Part shown: positions 62,017-64,000 of the stretch, piece after piece
Layout of the letters: each line of letters begins with the position of its first letter
Position numbering within the stretch: position 1 is the first letter of the stretch
Assembly (NCBI RefSeq): GCF_012933505.1
Contig: NZ_JABBNB010000008.1
Span: 124,001-188,000 of the forward strand
Reading direction: 5' to 3'
Source of the DNA: Gordonia asplenii
GTDB lineage: Bacteria; Actinomycetota; Actinomycetes; Mycobacteriales; Mycobacteriaceae
Length of the DNA: 64,000 nt
Program-made: the position numbers and the translations under genes
The notes under the pieces: generated by a model
What the model was told of the DNA's origin: nothing
The model's input: the letters and a program-made list of their open reading frames with translations, nothing else
Database searches by the model: none

Positions 62017-62766
62017 GTGAACCAGAAATCATCCAATGATTCTGATGACAATGTCGAGTCCGTCGACCTCGCTTCCATGCGGGTCGGCTACGGCGCACGC
62101 GCCGACATCGATTCGGCGGGCGCCGACGGCGTCGCAGCACACCTCGACACGACTTGGCTGACCGGTGATCCGCCGTGGCTGTCGCTGTTCAACCGATGGC
62201 TCGCCGACGTCGTGCGGACCAGTGGGCCGACGGGTATCAGTCCCTACATCGAGGCCAACGCGATGGTGCTGGGCACCGTCGACGCCGATGGTCACCCACA
62301 GACTCGAACTGTGCTGTGTAAGGGTGTCGACGCCGCGGGTGTCGTATTCTTCACCGGCTACGATTCAGCGAAAGGTCTTGCACTGCAAGCCAATCCGTAC
62401 GCTTCGGTGACTTTCCCGTGGATCAACCTGGAGCGTCAGGTACATTTCCGCGGGCCGGTCACCAAGGTCAGCGCTCAGGAGACGCGGGAGTATTGGGATT
62501 CGCGTCCGCGCGGTTCGCAGCTGTCGGCGTTCGCGTCGGCGCAGTCGTATCCGATCGGATCCCGCGCGGAGCTGGAAGAGCTAGCGGCGTCGACCGCCGA
62601 GCGGTTCGCCGACGACCAGCCGGTCCCGGTACCCCCGACCTGGGGCGGCTATCGCATCGAACCGCGGGTTGTCGAATTCTGGCAGGGCCGTGCCGACCGG
62701 CTGCACAACCGGGTGCGCGCCCGCATGGTCGACGGCGAGTGGCTCACCGAGCGACTTCAACCCTGA
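62017..62766 (+). CDS. pdxH: Pyridoxamine 5'-phosphate oxidase
   Basis: A 249-residue FMN enzyme making PLP from PNP or PMP. Motifs: [69 protein letters not shown], and the C-terminal [15 protein letters not shown] with ERLQP end. The first 30 residues are an extension. GTG 62017. Its stop overlaps the ATG of the MFS gene by 1 base, so the two are translationally coupled. Confidence 0.92.
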   Translation: MNQKSSNDSDDNVESVDLASMRVGYGARADIDSAGADGVAAHLDTTWLTGDPPWLSLFNRWLADVVRTSGPTGISPYIEANAMVLGTVDADGHPQTRTVLCKGVDAAGVVFFTGYDSAKGLALQANPYASVTFPWINLERQVHFRGPVTKVSAQETREYWDSRPRGSQLSAFASAQSYPIGSRAELEELAASTAERFADDQPVPVPPTWGGYRIEPRVVEFWQGRADRLHNRVRARMVDGEWLTERLQP

Positions 62767-64000
62767 TGGCCAAGCTTCTCGCCGACACAGCCCCGCTGCG
62801 TAACGACTATTTCCGTCGGCTGTGGGTCGCCAATATCGTCACCGTCATCGGCGCGCAGCTGACCGTGGTCGCGGTGCCGTCGCAGATCTACCAGATCACC
62901 GGCAGTTCCGCCTATGTCGGGTTGACCGGTGTCTTCGGCCTGGTGCCGTTGATCGTCTTCGGGCTGTGGGGCGGCGCACTCGCCGATGTCTTCGACCGGC
63001 GGCTGATCCTGATGGTCACCACACTCGGGCTCATCGGGTGCAGCGCACTGTTCTGGGTGCAGGCGTTGATGGGCCTGAACAACGTGTGGATCCTGCTCGG
63101 CATCTTCTCGGTGCAGCAGGCGTTCTTCGCCGTCAACCAGCCGACCCGCTCGGCGGTGCTGCCGCGATTGCTCCCGCCGCGCGAACTGCCCGCCGCCAAC
63201 TCACTGAACATGACGGTCATGCAGGCCGGCGCCATCGCGGGACCGCTGGTCGGCGGAATACTGATACCGATTCTCGGCTACTCGCTGCTGTATCTGCTCG
63301 ACACGGCGTCGTTGCTGACCACACTGTGGGCAGTTATTCGGCTGCCCGCACTCAAGCCGATCAGCAGCGCCGACGACGCCGCGCCCCGCACCGTCGGACT
63401 GCGCTCGGTGCTCGACGGCCTGGTCTACCTGCGCGGACATCCGGTGCTGCTGATGTCGTTCGTCGTCGACCTGATCGCCATGATCTTCGGCATGCCGCGC
63501 GCACTATTCCCGCAGATCGCCCACGAGAGTTTCGGCGACAAACCCGAAGGCGGCCTCGCCTACGCTCTGCTGTTCGCCGCCATCCCCATCGGCGCAGTGC
63601 TCGGCGGCATCTTCTCAGGATGGGTGTCACGAGTGTCGCGGCAGGGCTTGGCGGTGATCGTCTGCATCGTCGCGTGGGGTGCGGCGATCGCCGTCGCGGG
63701 TGGCGCATTGTTCTTCGCGCACGGAACGGCGCTCCCGGTTCTGCCGATCGTCGTCGTCGCGATGATGATCGGCGGTGCGGCCGACATGGCGTCGGCCGCG
63801 TTTCGGCAGTCGATGTTGCAGTCGGCGGCCAGCGACGACGTCCGCGGCCGCCTGCAGGGTGTGTTCACCGTCGTCGTGGCCGGTGGTCCGCGCATCGCCG
63901 ATGTCACACACGGCGTCGCCGCGGCCGCGGTGGGGACCGCCGTCGCCACCGCGGGCGGCGGGCTCGCCGTCATCGTGCTGACCGTTGTCGCGGCGCTGGC
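62766..64000 (+). CDS. MFS exporter, EntS-like (3' truncated by window edge)
   Basis: An open frame from ATG 62766 to the edge, at least 411 codons. RNDYFRRLWVANIVTVIGAQLTVVAVPSQIYQ, then GLWGGALADVFDRRLILM (MFS loop), PTRSAVLPRLLPPRELPAANSLNMTVMQAGAIAGPLVGG and a second half with about six helices are typical of the MFS_3/enterobactin-exporter-like group. Siderophore or drug export is possible; the substrate is unknown. It overlaps the pdxH stop by one base (TGATG). Confidence 0.88.
   Translation, partial: MAKLLADTAPLRNDYFRRLWVANIVTVIGAQLTVVAVPSQIYQITGSSAYVGLTGVFGLVPLIVFGLWGGALADVFDRRLILMVTTLGLIGCSALFWVQALMGLNNVWILLGIFSVQQAFFAVNQPTRSAVLPRLLPPRELPAANSLNMTVMQAGAIAGPLVGGILIPILGYSLLYLLDTASLLTTLWAVIRLPALKPISSADDAAPRTVGLRSVLDGLVYLRGHPVLLMSFVVDLIAMIFGMPRALFPQIAHESFGDKPEGGLAYALLFAAIPIGAVLGGIFSGWVSRVSRQGLAVIVCIVAWGAAIAVAGGALFFAHGTALPVLPIVVVAMMIGGAADMASAAFRQSMLQSAASDDVRGRLQGVFTVVVAGGPRIADVTHGVAAAAVGTAVATAGGGLAVIVLTVVAAL

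Overview
The window is high-GC, gene-dense actinobacterial chromosome, most likely Gordonia or a close relative in the Mycobacteriales. The evidence is gene order. A DapC-like aminotransferase, XPB helicase, its partner protein, a small Rv0863-like protein, RpfA, CspB, DUF2771, an Rv0876c-like MFS protein, DUF3027, DUF2530, MarR, SpoU methylase, DUF2537, SepH, SerC and a second citrate synthase follow the order of Mycobacterium tuberculosis Rv0858c-Rv0889c as I remember it, with lineage-specific insertions. I saw no rRNA, tRNA, CRISPR array, transposase or prophage gene. The left edge cuts a class III nucleotide cyclase and the right edge cuts an MFS exporter.

Layout. 1-5700: cyclase end, a two-gene acyl-CoA dehydrogenase pair, a 47-bp tandem repeat array, an SDR and malate:quinone oxidoreductase. 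5700-12430: LysR, a secreted protein, AlkB, a CmtR-like metal sensor with a CDF transporter, an unknown protein divergent from an LLM oxidoreductase, and the aminotransferase. 12560-16690: a lipoprotein and two tandem Ser/Thr kinases that share one eight-cysteine extracytoplasmic domain. 16690-20280: XPB helicase flanked by palindromic-ended repeats. 20280-32770: the conserved core with rpfA (CRP-type site plus c-di-AMP riboswitch), cspB, DUF3027, a GHKL/sacsin-like ATPase and an acyl-CoA dehydrogenase. 32770-33770: repeats and a striking half-site array upstream of a BTAD/AAA regulator. 33770-47180: that regulator, hemerythrin, PAP2 phosphatase, purine permease, MarR, Eis-like acetyltransferase, rRNA methylase and an amino-acid ABC importer. 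47300-53210: a six-gene catabolic operon (MHS transporter, GntR, nitrilase-DUF2848 fusion, HpaB-type monooxygenase, cupin, flavin reductase). 53430-64000: DUF6928, SepH, SerC, an HPr-like protein without the active histidine, a TetR-ABC exporter operon, citrate synthase, PdxH and an MFS protein.

Intergenic space is unusually rich in repeats. At least two core families (A and B, about 175 bp) are bounded by the same composite inverted ends, an outer CTGGTTGAGC and an inner GTGTCGAAAC. They look like non-autonomous, REPIN/MITE-like elements and lie at 16.7-17.3, 19.7-20.1, 33.0, 41.8 and 60.5 kb. A third family of CCGAAGC/GCTTCGG stem-loops lies downstream of both acyl-CoA dehydrogenase loci.

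The best candidates for something undescribed are the lipoprotein-kinase trio, the repeat families, the symmetric half-site array before the BTAD regulator, the HpaB/nitrilase-DUF2848 operon and the degenerate HPr. All functional statements come from reading motifs; no database search was run.
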